Shown in pieces: positions 26,463 to 59,094 of a stretch of DNA of 64,000 nucleotides. This stretch comes from Siniperca chuatsi (Eukaryota > Chordata > Actinopteri > Centrarchiformes > Sinipercidae). The stretch is from the NCBI RefSeq assembly GCF_020085105.1, contig NC_058042.1:19851001-19915000 (forward strand), written 5' to 3'. The first letter of the stretch is position 1; each line of letters opens with the position of its first letter. The translations under genes were made by a program, and so were the position numbers. The notes under the pieces are model-generated. The model did not search any database. It had not been told where the DNA came from and was given only the letters and a program-made list of their open reading frames with translations.

Positions 26463-27082
26463 ATATTACTGCATATTCACAAAGATCTCATAAAACAAGG
26501 CAACATATGGGCAGGAAAATCCCAAAGTATACCAACAAGCCTAATTTGAAGGTGTTGAAGAGTAAGTGTACCATGTAGAAACAAAATTATTTAAATTGCG
26601 GGGTTTTTTTATCAGTCATACAGAAAATGAATGAAACCTTCTTAAAGTAACTGGCGTCAGCTATTATACTGTACAGTCAATCCAAATATATAAGAAGAAA
26701 CGGTCATCAGTATTATAACTAAATCTTCAGAAGTTTAAATACAAAATGGTCAGGTAAATGCATTGTTTTAAAGCTAAAGTATAAGCTTTGGAATCCAACT
26801 GTATAAGGAATGCAGAGAGCAGCTTTCATAAAACAATTCACACAATGTCACTATTCATCACCATTTTAGATGAATATTCTTTAAGTAACATCTGGTTTAA
26901 AATACATTAACGACAATTAACATCACCTGCGAAACACAGCATCTTTGCAGCCCATCCAGCAAATCACCACATGGATTCATCTTGGGTACAGTTCTGCATT
27001 AGAATTTTCCACTGATAAATCACTTAGTGGGTGAGAGGGGAGTGTGGTGGAGAGGGTGGAGTTTCCTACTGTATTTTCTGAA

Positions 27083-46014
<18,932 letters not shown>

Positions 46015-46019
46015 GGCAA

Positions 46020-48999
46020 CAAAGTGTCTTATAAAGCAGCACTAGTAGATCCTCATTCACTGATCCGCAAGAAGAGAGAGTGTTAGCTGGTGGAATGAGA
46101 GAGAGATCTTCAACAGAAAGACAGAGCATCGCAGACTACTCCCCTTCCTTGTCGCACTTAGATCCTTTTACAGCAAAGCTACAACAGCTGTCCTGACATC
46201 TGAGTGACTTCCAAGTAAATAACCTCCTGAATGTGGCTTTTGGGTTTAAACTCTCCTCTCATTTTGCGGCCAGAGCCATACACCATTGTCAGCGCTGTTA
46301 TCCACATGAGGCCAAAGCTCATACTTAGAATAGTTTCTTTCTTTGTTTCGTTAACTTTTCATTGTTTGTTTATATATATTTTCACTCCACACCAACTACA
46401 TTGGTGAATGAATTTTGACCAGTTAGTGCAAAAAACAAAGAGGAAGAAGTGACAATAACTATATATTTATCTCAAAACTAGCAGCTTTGGTGGAGCTAGA
46501 GAGGTCACATCAGCACGTTGGACCATAGTAACCAGATTTTGATTGACGATGATGACAGAGAACACACTTGTGATGATAAGCAATGTGCAATGAAGCTGGA
46601 ATAAGCAGCAGCTGTCTGAGCAGTTGCACCCATAAGAGCTTGGGGTTTGGTAATATTTCATTCATTCATTTGATATTAAAGTCAGTGTTTGGACTTGCAT
46701 GACATAAATACAATCCTGACACACAGCAGTCACTTATACTGGCATTTAGTATACTACCATGTTTCATTGCTACTCTGTTTTAACAAAACAGCATCAGCAG
46801 GATAAGCCGGTGAAAGAATGATGTGTGTTTAATCAGTAATTCATAATGATGAAGGAAAAGCTTTCTTTGGGACAGAGATCACTTGTCACCTGAAGAGACC
46901 ATTAATCTGTGGAGATGAAAGCCAAACAATGCAATTTTTCATCATTAGTATTAGTTCATTAAAAGACAAGGTAATCTGCATTCCATTTAGCATTTGTTCA
47001 TGATGGTTCAAATGGCATTGCACCTAAGCTGGGGAAAATCCACAATGAGTTCAGCAAACTAAAAATCAATGCTTATGCTTGCATTTGATCTGATAATAAA
47101 TAACATGATGTCACATTTATATTTAAGGCTCCTTTGTTGTAATATTTTACTAACTTCTATAGAGAAACTTTATTTTAGCTCTAAAAGTACTAATACATAA
47201 TCTTTTTTTCTACATATTTTACCGTGAACCCTAAAAAATCAATGAAAGTGGAAAAACGCAGAAGAATTAGTCTACATGGTCAAAGTAACTATCAATCACA
47301 ATGGAAGAGATACAGCTTATTTATTTGTTTGTTTTATTGTATTTTTATTTAAAACATGAATCAATCAGTTATTACTTAGCATCTGTTCATCCATTCTCTT
47401 TGGGGGGTAACTGTACAACTGCCACTATGATTATACCTGATCTACTGTAGTTTCTTATCTAGTCTGAGTAATTTACTTGACTAGTTTAACTTGTTAAACT
47501 TGTCTTTCTTTCATATTTTGTTTTAGCGCATAAACTGTGCCATGTTATATATGGTATGGCCAACAGGGTGCATCAGTAGCCAAGAAAAAATAACATATCT
47601 TCATACAGGCATCTCTGTCATACGGTAAGCTTACTTCTGTAAACATAACTATGCTGTTCAAAGCTTAAAAATATATGGACTAAAATGATACAGAAAATAT
47701 GGTTTTAGAAATGTACTGCAGGTTTCCAGCATGTACCTAAATGTTGGATAGTTTGACATCTGTTGGTGCCATTTTTCAAATGGCAAAGAACAAAAATGAT
47801 TTGCACCTCATATAGTAAGCCTACAACTGCTGTTTATTTTCCCCCTTCTCAGGATGTTGAATACACGTTTTATCTTAATGTCAGATCTTTACTGAGAATG
47901 TGCATGTATTTAAAAACTCCTGCTATTAACAATATACTGTGGCAGCATATTTTTCAAACATACTATGTGTATGTAGCATTCATTTTATAGATATCATTAT
48001 CTATTCATCTCCCCACCTACAGTAACAATCCATCCAGCCATGTTTTGACTAAGCACCATGTGAAAGTACATGCAGTACACTAAACTGTTGTTTTGTTATT
48101 ATTCACACTGCAGTGCTACTTAGTCTTTGAATTTCCAAAGCACATACTGGTGTTAGATGCTAGGAGGTCAGAGTACTGCGGTTTGTAAAGCTGAACAAAC
48201 TCTGGTCACTCTCCTGGTCAAAAGCAAGTGCCACCATCCAAATCCAGAGAGACGTCAGCGATAAAGAGAGAGAAGAAAAAATAGAAATATGGGTCATTAT
48301 TTGAAATCACATAGACCAGGAAACATATTTGTACCCTGCTATTGGGATTATGAGACAGATATTCCTCATGAGTTCTGAATACAAAGACTTAAAAATAAAT
48401 TGTTTCAAAGTTTTGAAAAACCTTCATGACCTTGCCAAATAATGAAAAGCTTTATTTTCTATTGATGCAGGATAAAAGTATCAAGTTTTGAAATAAATCT
48501 AATCCTGCCATAACACAAGACAAAATAAGTGACAATTGTAATTTTTAACTTTTTTCATTTCCAACATTCTACATCTAGCATGGTAAAACAGCCTCTAAAA
48601 CATCTATAGTTATTTTACACCTTTAGCTATGCCTACAGTATGTGCATAGGGTGTGAATATATGTAATAGAAAGTATGGACACAGATTCTAATATAAAGAC
48701 TTTTATATAAGTACATTTTATTGTTAAAAATGTTCTTTTTCTCTTTTCTTTTTCCTTAATCTGTTAGGTCTTCTATGTACTTTGGTAACTCAAATGTATT
48801 TATGTCATGCCAATAAAGCACAAAAACTGAATCTGCATTTGTGTGCAAGTGAATACCAGAAAAGTGTCTTTATTACAGTTTTTGGAAATGCCAATGATAT
48901 GGGATGAGTTGTGAATGTTGCAGTTCAGACAACAGAATTGTGACTTGATTTCAGGCTCTATGCTTGAATTACCACAGGGTGTGTCACAGTGACTTATTT
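46020..48999. other. Upstream flank of ppfibp2, no further exon seen
   Basis: May include 5' untranslated exons or the main promoter. I see no CpG-rich island and no consensus TATA box at a sensible distance. Otherwise AT-rich with chance frames. Confidence 0.4.
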
Positions 49000-49012
49000 C
49001 ATTCCCCCCTTT

Positions 49013-49270
49013 GAAGGTACAGTGTGTACGATTTACTGGCATGTAGCGGTGAATTTTGAATACCGCTCACCTCACCCTCCCCTTGCATGTAGGAGAAACT
49101 ACGGTGGCCGCGAAACTCACAAAAACGCGAACAGCCCTGTCTAGAGCCAGTGAATGGTTTGTCCGTTATGGGCTACTGTAGAAACATGGCGGTGCAACAT
49201 GGCGATCTCCGTGGAAGGGGACCCACTCCCTATGTTGATAAAAACAGCTTATTCTTAGGTTAATGAAAAC
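49013..49270 (+). repeat. Teleost interspersed repeat (MITE or SINE-like)
   Basis: Starts near AAGGTACAGTGTGTACGATT. It contains ACCTCACCCTCCCCTTGCAT, AAACTACGGTGGCCGCGAAA and GAAACATGGCGGTGCAACAT, strings I recall as a high-copy fish repeat. It is visibly richer in GC than its surroundings. No target duplication identified. Confidence 0.6.
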
Positions 49271-51507
49271 AGGACCTTTCAAAGACCATTAGCCAAACTG
49301 TAATTCTGTAATTCATTTTTTTGTGTTGTGACACTAGCATCAATAACAGAATATTACAGCATACCTATAGTCCTGTATGTGTACTGTGCATTGTGGACTT
49401 GACACTTAACAACTGAAAGACACTGACCTTGGTCTCACCAGCATGTTCAGGCTAATGTGGTTTCCACAGAGTGGAGAATCAATTGTCTTGAAGATGAGTT
49501 ACCAAGCCATGGTCAGTTTAAGGATTGCTTTGAGCAAACCCTGCCCCAACTGATGGGAGCAATTATTGCACCAAGGGTGAGGAAATGCACACTATGAGAG
49601 ATTACACTTGTGCCTTGTTTATATCCATCACACTCGCACAACACCAACATCATTGCAAGACACTAGAAAATGGCTCTTCCTGAGGATGAGATCAAGACAT
49701 TCTCCCTCAGTCCTCCTTTGTCTCTCTAAGTTAATTACTGAGCAGCAAGGCAGTTGTGATTAAGTAAAAGGATTAGGGTCAGAAACTATGATAAAACAGT
49801 GATGATGACCTGGATACAGACAAAATATAGGGAATTTTAATGCAAGGTTCAGTCCACTGTATATTTTCTTAACATTACAGGCACACACACAAACAAAATA
49901 TAGAAATTAAACACCTATAGAAGACCCTAAAAGTAATTTAATCATCTCCTATCATTCAATGGCAATGGTTTATAGTAGACCATACACAGAGATAAATGAA
50001 TAAAATAATTTTAATGTGCATTTGCTATTTTCCTAATCTTTTGATAACAATCTGTTCTTACATAGATCTTTTACAGTTTTCAGATGGTGCATAACCTGGT
50101 ACACACTGTCAAGTTCATGTTTAAATTAATTGGATCCAACAATTGACGACTCTTTCTTTGATTTGTTGTACTGTACCTTCCTATATTTTAATAATAATCA
50201 AGGATGACTTGATTATTCCACAACCAGTGTGGCATTTAAGATAATTAAAGATTTCAATAGAAGTGAATTGAGCCTGCACTCTAGCGGACATTCGTGTACC
50301 TAGTATTAGTTCAGGAACAGTCAACCACAAATGGCCTTATAGACAACATGTGCAAAAGCAAAAGAGACACTATACAGAGTCAGCAATCCAATATAGTGCC
50401 ATATATTGTTTGGTCAGTGCTGCAATGAAATTTCCCACCAAAGTGAAATGACATATACGTAATGTTAAAAGTACAGTAAAAAAAAAATCTAGGGTGCCTA
50501 AGATGTTATACTATCTCATTTGATTGTATGTGCATGAAGGACACTGGAATCATAGCCAAGGGTGCCACACATATGGAGATGACAACCCATCTTCTGCATA
50601 ACATTTACACCCAAGAGAACATAGGTTTCTGTGATTTACACATTTTTAGGTAATTGTCATTTTAGACTGCTTTTAAGTCTTAAGCCAGCTGCATAAAGAA
50701 AGAATATGTTATATGAGATATGTATTCTTACAGTGTTGCTACTGTATAATGTATACCAAATCAGCCAGTTTATATATTGTATGTGTCCACAGCCTCCATT
50801 TCACAAAAGTAATGAGACACCAACATAATTACACCAGCATACCACAACACAGCATTGGAATGCTAAACACTGTAAGTGTGGATAACAAGACACTCATCAC
50901 CTCATCAAAATGTAAAAGATTAAGCAGAAGTGGCCACACAAGCATGCAGCCCAAATTGCGATATACTGTCGCCTCTATTACAGATGTAATTTGCAATTAA
51001 TAGTTAATAACATTTGAAGAAAGTTGACCTGAACTTTTGCTCTCCCAATCTCATTTTGATTTCTTAAGTACAAAACATCTGCTTCATCTATTTCACAGAT
51101 TTTGAAAAAGGCTGATAGTTGAAACATTAGCTTGCCTCTTGGAATTCTGCACAATTTAATCAGGAAGGTAATTCACTTCTGTAATATCTTTGTTTTTCTT
51201 CACAAGACTCTGTTTTATTCATGTGTTCCTCCTATTGTTGTAGTCTATAAACAGGAAAAACAGAAGCAGTTACAGTTGCATTAACAGTGTGGGTCCAATC
51301 TCTACAATAGCAGTAACAGCATTACAGCAGCTTAGACATGTGTATGTCATGCCATGACATAGCTTGGATGAGAATCTGCACTAGTCTTGACCATTGTTCT
51401 CACCTAAATAAAGATAATAAAGATATGTTTCTAAATTCAAGTGAAATTCAGGAAGGGTCTGACAGACTCCCAAGACTGTAAACTAAAGAGACCATTTCTA
51501 ATAAAAT

Positions 51508-51870
51508 TAAAGGGTAACGCTTTATATTACAGCCCGCAACATACAGTGTAATTACACCAGAGTTATGGTGTACATAGTATAAAGAGTGCAAAAAGTCCAT
51601 GTAGGGAGGAGGAGGTTGGGTTGGATGGGTCAAACACAGGACTTTCACCCAGGAGACCGCTGTTCGTTTCCCGTGTGAAGCCAATAGTCAAAGTTGACTT
51701 ATTTTTAACTTGCGCACGTACCTAACATAACGTATGTACCTTAACTAACTTAACTAATGTAACTTAACTTACATAACTAACATACTTATTTTAACCCAAA
51801 TCATGATCTTTTCCTAAACCTAAACAAGTAGTTTTGATGCCTAAACCTAACCACACTGCGACCGTTTCAC
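51508..51870. repeat. Teleost interspersed repeat
   Basis: Contains ACAGGACTTTCACCCAGGAG and a region of repeated TAACTTAAC and CCTAAACCTAA blocks. A related sequence on the opposite strand lies at about 63480-63570 (TTAGGTTTAGGCAACAAAA). Termini uncertain. Confidence 0.5.
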
Positions 51871-51984
51871 AACATTAACCAAGTGTATGCACTCCCTGAT
51901 AAAAACTCTCCCGCCTTAAAACAGCTAACTAACACTGAATCGTCAGCAAAGAGTGTGATCTGACTATCGTAATGTCCTCTGTGA

Positions 51985-52125
51985 CAGTCCCCTGTAGCTT
52001 AGGGGTGCATGAACTGCAAACTCTCCAGTTTGAGTCCAGCTGGAGACCTTTGTTGTATCCCTCTCCCACATTTCCTATAATCTCTACTGTCTATAATAAA
52101 AGCTTAAAATGCCCAAAAAATAATA
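51985..52125 (+). mobile_element. tRNA-derived SINE
   Basis: The tRNA-like head CCCTGTAGCTTAGGGGTGC (box A) and CAGTTTGAGTCCAGCTGG (box B) precede a body with CCTTTGTTGTATCCCTCTCC, CATTTCCTATAATCTCTACT, AATAAAAGC and an A-rich tail. This is the usual plan of a fish tRNA SINE with an AATAAA-bearing tail. Not a functional tRNA. Confidence 0.65.
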
Positions 52126-52199
52126 ATTTTTAAAAATAGTTTACAGGCGTCTTACCTTGAGTATCTTGAAACTCTTGAAAATCTTGGTAAAATGTGTGT

Positions 52200-52330
52200 T
52201 GCAGAGAGTTAGAGAATGTTGATATCACTCTGTTAAGTCTGTACAGTAAATATGAAGCTATAGACAGCAGCAGGTCAACTTAGCTTAGCACCAAGACTGA
52301 AAACAAAGGGAAACAGCTAGCCTGTGAAGT
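52200..52330 (+). repeat. Degenerate copy of the 19957-20180 repeat
   Basis: Shares AAATATGAAGCTATAG, TTAGCTTAGCACCAAGACTG and GGGAAACAGCTAGCCTG with the copy near 20 kb. Both ends are eroded. Confidence 0.6.
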
Positions 52331-52409
52331 AAAAGTGAAGTATAAAAAGACACATTATGGTTTTACGTTGGTTATGTGCCTGACTATTTGTTGGCCTGAG
52401 ACCAGTAAC

Positions 52410-53022
52410 TGTCATAGTTTAGCCACATCTGTCCTCCTAACCTTGTGTGCTCTGTTGTAGCTCTCCCTTCCGTGTTGCTTGTCTGTCCTCTGTTTGTCTC
52501 TTGGTGTGTGTGTTTACTGCCATGGGTGTGGTGCGCGCTCACCGGCACACCTGATATTCATCACCCAATCAAGCCTGACAGTATATCTACCCGGCTCTAC
52601 CATTCAGCCAGCACCAGATCGTCTCAGTGCACCATTGCGGTACCAGTTAAGTTTCCATTTGCTCCTGTCTGACGTCTGTCTCTGCCTCAGATTTACTCCC
52701 TGTCCAGCCACCGTGGTCTACTTGATCTCTGTAGTCTCCAGTCAAGCTGCCTTCCCTTCTCTGCCTGCCACACTACCCAAGCCATCTCCAGGATACTCTC
52801 TTCACCGCCTTCACCCTCTGAGCCCTGCCGGTCCCCCATGGGCCGCATTAGAAAGATCTCCCACTGGCTCCAGCAGACTACACGTGCCTCGCCCGCTCTG
52901 GAGGAGCATTCATCTACCAGTGATCCTTTGTAGTATTTATAATAAAGACTGTCTGAACTAACATCCAGTTCTCCTTCTCGCTGTGTCCTGCTTTTGGGTT
53001 CCTTAGATCGTTTACCCTAACA
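52410..53022 (+). mobile_element. Solo LTR (613 bp) with 5-bp target duplication
   Basis: The element starts TGTCATAG and ends CCTAACA, so it carries the TG...CA ends of an LTR. It is flanked on both sides by GTAAC (52405-52409 and 53023-53027). It contains a polyadenylation signal AATAAA at about 52939 and a pyrimidine-rich interior. No second LTR, primer-binding site or internal coding region is adjacent, so this is a solo LTR left by recombination, probably of a Ty3/gypsy-like element (clade not determined). The 160-codon frame inside it (52479-52961) is Ser/Pro-rich and not a gene. Confidence 0.75.
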
Positions 53023-53283
53023 GTAACTTCTTCTCTGCTGGTTACCTGGCAACCTATGAGTGATGTCAGGACTGCGGGAAGTCACTGCACCTGGCCGAGG
53101 CTTACTCTGGTGCATCTTGTAGTTTCAAAACAGTCAACTGCATTGCTAAAAAGTGTTGGAAATTTAGTAACAATAAAAGAGTACTCAAGAGATTGATTTT
53201 GTTCATGTGCTGTGGAAGGTGTCATTCCTGCCTGACCTGTTGGCCAGTGGTTGACATGCAATAAGACATTTGATGCAGAGCAT

Positions 53284-53610
53284 TGCAAATATGGGGCAGC
53301 ACAGTGGTCCCTCACTGTTGCCTCACAGCAAGAAGGCTCTGGGTTCCAACCTGACAGCCAGCTGGGGCCTCTCTGTATGGAGTTTGCATGTTCTCCCTGT
53401 GCCTGCGTGTGTTTTCTTTGGGTGCTCCGGTTTCCTCCCACAGTCCAAGGACATGCAGGTTAGGTTAACTGGCCACTCTAAACTGCCCATAGGTGTGAAT
53501 GTGAGCTCTGTATGTCAGTCCTGTGATTGACTGGTGACCTGTCCAGGATGTACCCTGCCTCTCACCCCCCGCGACCCTCTAAAGAATAAGCGGGTATAGT
53601 TGATGGATCG
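53284..53610 (+). mobile_element. Common teleost tRNA-derived SINE-like repeat
   Basis: A head with GGGCAGCACAGTGGTCCC and CTCACAGCAAGAAGGCTCTG followed by a box-B-like GGGTTCCAACC. The body has TATGGAGTTTGCATGTTCTC, GGTTTCCTCCCACAGTCCAA, GACATGCAGGTTAGGTTAA and GACCTGTCCAGGATGTACCC, ending near AATAAGCGGGTATAG. It is a well-known high-copy fish sequence in my memory. Frames over it are non-functional. Confidence 0.75.
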
Positions 53611-54772
53611 CCAATATGCCTGTGTGCTGCCCCACCCGGAGTCAGATGAGAAGAATAATACTGCTATAGAATTACAGGGCAGTGGGACATCATCAAGACC
53701 CGTTTATAATGTAGTTAAAATGTAACAGGACATCAGGCTTCCCTCTATCAACCTGCAGAGTACGGTTAGGCGAGGCTGTATAAAATAGCCACACATAACT
53801 CTAGTATTATTAAACAAGCTACTCTTCCAGTCCACTAGTGTCTTTGGATTTAGTGGATGAGGAGAGGTATTGCCCAAAGGGTTGTTTGGACTCATTCTAA
53901 TTTGCTGATTACATGCTTGTGGGTATTTAGTGCACAAACATGCAGAATATTGTGGCAAAGTCTGTTAAGCCCTTTTAAATGGCTTCATGTAACTAGAGTT
54001 TAAAAATTGAGAAACTAGAGTGGCAACAACCACAACAACCACACAAACTTAATTCAGAATAGACAATTGCTAATAGCTGTTGCACATAAGAAGCCATAGT
54101 GACTTCTCAAATATCATACTCTTTACCTGTGTAGCGTAAATGTCAGACAGATAATTATATCACAGAGTAAGATGATTTGTGAAAAGAGCACTTCTACCCT
54201 TTCTTGTTGCCATCAACCTGGCTGGATCACAGTTGTACAGCCTACCAGAAATGTGTCATACACAGCGCCCACTAACAAGACCTTAACAAGCAGCCCACAC
54301 GCCTCTGTCTCTGCAATGACAACCCACACCCACTCTCTCTTTTCGATGATATTCCATCATGATACACACAGGGTGAGGTATAATCAGGGACAGAGTAAGT
54401 GGACAAGGTTATGGTTATTAACCAGATGTCAGCAACTGAAAGCTAGCTGTCATGAAGGCACTATGGGACACCCTTGACTATCATACTCAGGATACCTGCA
54501 TTTTTCATCTGGAGCACCACAACATCAAACCATCCATAGATAGCAGCCTTCATGGAAACCTCTGTGAGATAATGTAGTAACTTTTTGGAAGTGCCCATAG
54601 AGTAAACAGTTAAATACTTAAATGCCCAGGAAGTTAAAGCAATGGAACTGTGACATGAAAAAGTGAGGAAAATAAAATGTAAATACTGTAGGTACAATAT
54701 GTATTATGACATGAACCAATTACCTAACCAGCTAAAGAAATGAAAAAAGAAAAAGAAAATAATGGGTTTTTA

Positions 54773-54873
54773 ATTGTAGAAAAGCTTTCAGTCGTAGTCA
54801 TCTGGACACTGTTTTCAGAATCAAATTCTGAAAACAGTGTCCAGATGAGTACGACTGAAACCTTTTCTACAAT
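54773..54873. repeat. Long inverted repeat (49-bp arms, 3-bp loop)
   Basis: Left arm 54773-54821 and right arm 54825-54873 match at 47 of 49 positions when one is reverse-complemented. They are separated only by CAA. Transcribed from either strand it would form a long hairpin. The arms lie inside a segment (54774-54908) flanked by 13-bp direct repeats AATGGGTTTTTAA at 54761-54773 and 54909-54921. This suggests a retrotransposed insertion with an inverted 5' part. Confidence 0.9.
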
Positions 54874-54921
54874 AGAACACTCCTGGACGAATGAGGGACT
54901 ATACCGTCAATGGGTTTTTAA

Positions 54922-57900
54922 CTTTGTTCATGATTGACAGAAACTATTTTTGTTTTCAATGTATTTAATTATCTGAGAGTAAATATTTTTAAGATCTTCA
55001 TTGTGCGATTAGAATAAATATGATTTGTCCTGTGCCCTCAATATATGAGTATTTGATACAGCAAAGCTTCAAGTACTTCAATATTAGCTTCATAGGCAAA
55101 GTGGAGCAAGTCATTTAACTGATTACAGTTTCTTTCAAGTGACTCAGAGCAATCTTCCTAAATGTTTTAATGATATGGAAGTTACATGAAGTTACATGTT
55201 TATCAGCTTCAGCTCTTTTTATCCTGTCATGGGATATATATTATTTGACATTAAGTGTTGGGTGTCACAGAATTTTCCTCAGTTAAAAGAAAGCAAGACA
55301 GACATTGTTCCTTTTGGTCCTCCTGTATCTTCCATCTTAACCGGTGTTAACAAATATGAAACTATACAGTCTTGGTTTTGAATATATAAAATGCATTTTT
55401 ATCTGCCATTAACCTGGAAAAGGCCCAGAACAAAATTTTACTTGGTTTCTCTCTGTACAAATTCTAAATATTTTACTGTTATTTTTTTATTTTACTACCT
55501 CTTTTCTATACTTAAATTATTAATTAATGCAACATTACAAATGCAATAACAAACAGGGAAAATCTTGTCCTGATTCTGACAAGAATTGCTTTAACCTACA
55601 TTCAACACACTACACCAAATTATCTACCACAATTGGAAAGCATAGAACATATTTGTTTATATGGCCATAATATTTTGATGAAAAGGCAATGTAAATGGAA
55701 AATTGCTTTCAGTATTTTAAGGTCTTCTCCATTAAAACAGCATGCACTATACTGTATGTAGCCTGAAGGATATAGTCTGTGCATGTAATAATAAATGAAA
55801 GACATTTTATTACAGTTACCACATTTTATTGTAACTCACTTACTGCCAGGGCTGGCCTCTCTTCAACACACGAGGCAAATAAAACAGCAGAAGCCTAAAG
55901 ATAACATCACTATAGGCACAGTAGATAGAAGTGCTGGTTGTAAGCCATTTAAGCAAATAAAACGAAAAAGGAGTATGAAGGGAACTGACTATTCTTAATT
56001 GGAATAAAAATGGGGAAAAATATAAAACAGGATAATTAAGTTCCTAGCAACTGCTACTATTTTTTTCTACTGTGAAGCCAGACAAACTCCTGGATCTAAA
56101 AAGAATATATCAAACTTACAATCACTTCCTGTTTACGTGCAGAACAAATCACATAGCACGCGCTGTATCCATCCATCAGTGTCTGAAGGTACATTTTGAA
56201 TCCTGCAGTTTACTGCTCATCAACAACTTGCCAGTAGATGAGCAATTTATGGATTGCTTCCAATCCAGTACATAGTCTAAAATTACACTGAATGCACACT
56301 GAAAGGGGAACCATTAAAAATGTGTGCTGTGTAATCTAGTCTTCTTTTTCTAAACTGCTTTAGAGTAGCTGCTAATTTGGCAAAGTTTCATTTCAGAGCA
56401 GTGCCTACAGGCATTCATAATCTGCTTACACAAGCAGCCTTTCTTGCCTGTTTGAGAAATCCACTTGGCTGCCTTTTTAGGGATTGTACTTCTAATACAC
56501 AAATTTTAAACAGTAATAAAATTGACATGCTACAAAATAAATTACAACTTTATCAGGATATAATTGTTTTCAAACTCTTTTTAGATTTTAATTTTCATGT
56601 TTTATTGTTCTCCAATTTTCTAGTTGTCCACTGTGTAGACCTACAAAAGTCAATGTTTTTTCTTATATTTCCTGAAATGAAGTAAAACAAACAAATAAAT
56701 AAACTACCAAAAAATAAAGACAAATTGATTGCACAATTAAATTGTAATGCACACAAAAATTGAACTGGCAAAGATGAACAATGGTTGTTCTTTTTATGGA
56801 ATAATATTTATTGATAACATTTAACATATTTTACTTACAGATATTTTGTCTAGAAATTAACCATCACTGCACATCAACTGACAGAACAACACATCGTATT
56901 CCCAAAATAGAAACCGAAACAAACAAACATTGAGAAGATATCTCACCAAACCATGACCTCATGCGCCACTTCACCACCAAATTAAAAAAACAGTATGGCA
57001 GTTCAACTGGTTGTAAGTACATTGTGCAAATACAGACTCACCTCATTAAAACAAGAAACAAGACTATGTAAAAAAACAGTAACTATAAACCCAGGAATAT
57101 TACAGACTTAAAATGTCTGCATATACCTGTTGTTTTTCTTATGGAACATTATAGAAAAGAAAACATCCATCTTTGTGGTCATTCAACATGCAACTGATCC
57201 AACTCAGCAGAGCTCAAGACAGTTTGTGTCTCTCTTTTCCATAGTAGTCAGTGTCTGCATTCTTCTTTTAGGACCATATCTGTGCAGCACTCAGCAGCAC
57301 TACTGTCCAAAGGTACAGCCGAGGCATCAGGCGATTGTGAATGTTGCTCAAGGCTACGGAGAAGGAGGCGTCTTCAGAGAATTACAGGATCCTCCCTGGC
57401 TACTACCTGTGGTCCCCTGGTACTGCAAAGAAGAGTCAAGCAGAAACAATGTCACAACAGTCAGAGCTATGTGATGCATGGCCAAGAAAGTCTTCACTCA
57501 CACAGTATAAACAGATGTACAGTCATATCAAATAAAACCTGAGGCAAATTTTTCAAAATCCCAGCTTTTCATCTTGGACCCTCCAAACAAATGCACTAAC
57601 CACCTATTGAGTTATGAATTGGGCAGTAAAACAAACAGTGAATGTCTCCCATTTCATTTTTGCTTTTTGTGAGGTCAGTTTATGTATTCACTCAATTTTA
57701 TTGGAATAGACTGCACTACTGTGACTGTTTTATTTGCCAACTGCAAGCAAAAAGATAAAAGCTTCTACAGAAAAAGTGGCTTACTTGACAAACAGACATG
57801 TAAATAGACCTGTGTTTGAAACCTATCGGCATGTTAGGACTACAGTAAAGTACTTTGCAGTTTTGGGGGTAGCGTGAGGATGAAAGGCTTATGAAGACAG

Positions 57901-59060
57901 AACAACTCTGACTGAAATGAATTGGGAGGAAGTAAATAATAAATGTGTTTTCTTGATGCTCCAATGAAGATTTCAAAGTACTACATACTCTAATAGCCCT
58001 GGAAGAAACATAACAAGCTCAATTTCCAGTTTTCTCTGACTCTCACTGTCTCTTTGTATTTTGCAGGCGCAGACCTTTGATGTGCACACAAATACACACA
58101 GAATAGCCATTTTTCCAGCCTGAGTGCACAGGTCAGAGATACCATCCTTCAACTTCTCTGCATGACTTCCTCTTCTCTTCTGTCAGAATATCAGTTCTAT
58201 AGTCTTTCTTAGCTCTCTACCTAATCAACTCTTCTGCAATTCCCAGTAAAGTTTTTTCCAAGGGTAGATATTCAGGTAATTGCATTTATTTTATGTACCA
58301 CATGTTAAAAACATGAACTGCCCACAGAGAGCTGAGTGGCTTTCGTCTGGAACAACATGTACCCCCACTTTCCTGGGGCTGAATCACATCAGGGCTTTGT
58401 CTACTTAGTCTCTCTTGCTGTTTCCCACTGCACTATCTAAAAAAACAAATAAGATACAGACTGAGACTGAGTGAACTGGCACAGTCTCAAAGACAAAGGG
58501 TCTGTCCTATAAAGACCTGTCAGACTAGTAAATTAGCAAGATAACTGTGGGCTTAAAACTGGCTTTTTTGCCAAAAAAAACAAAGCCAAATTTTACACTA
58601 GGTACTGTGCATCACCATGGTAACTTTGACAGAAGATGTGATCTATTCGAGAGCAAATTATGTTTCTGCATTAAGATCCAGACATGTCCTTTCCGAAAAA
58701 TAGCATCACCCTCTCTGGATTAAATCAGATAGCCCAGATACAATGTTTCTGGGCTGTCCAGGCTACTTCATTCTATTAAAAGAATAACAAAGATTTTCTT
58801 TTTTTAAACTTTTTACTTATTCCATTACGGCTGACCAAAAATCTTTTCACAGACTCATTGTAACAACACACTACTGTATCAGTGAATACTAATGAGCCCA
58901 CTGTGATAAGCTTAATCACTTATTCGGTTACACTTATTTTCATCCAGCAATCCTCTCCAGCGTTGGCAAAACAGTGTTCATTTTTATGCTGTAAAATCTT
59001 TTGTTGCTCATACTACTACCAATAATAGTTTGTTTTGCATAAACGTCAGTAATCTAATTA
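54922..59060. other. Spacer between syt9 and ppfibp2, no gene seen
   Basis: Very AT-rich with chance frames up to 114 codons (57130-57474). In human the OLFML1 gene lies in this position. I found no olfactomedin-type exon between 46 and 59.6 kb on either strand. Confidence 0.4.
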
Positions 59061-59066
59061 TTTGCC

Positions 59067-59094
59067 TTTATTATAATCTTCTCTCTTCTTTATT
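59067..59094 (-). promoter_or_regulatory. Candidate polyadenylation signals of syt9
   Basis: Two AATAAA hexamers on the minus strand (59067-59072 and 59089-59094), about 515-540 nt beyond the syt9 stop. Others exist further down, so the choice is tentative. Confidence 0.3.

Noticed and set aside
52479..52961. 160-codon plus frame
   Set aside because: Lies wholly inside the solo LTR, low-complexity Ser/Pro/Leu, no domain.
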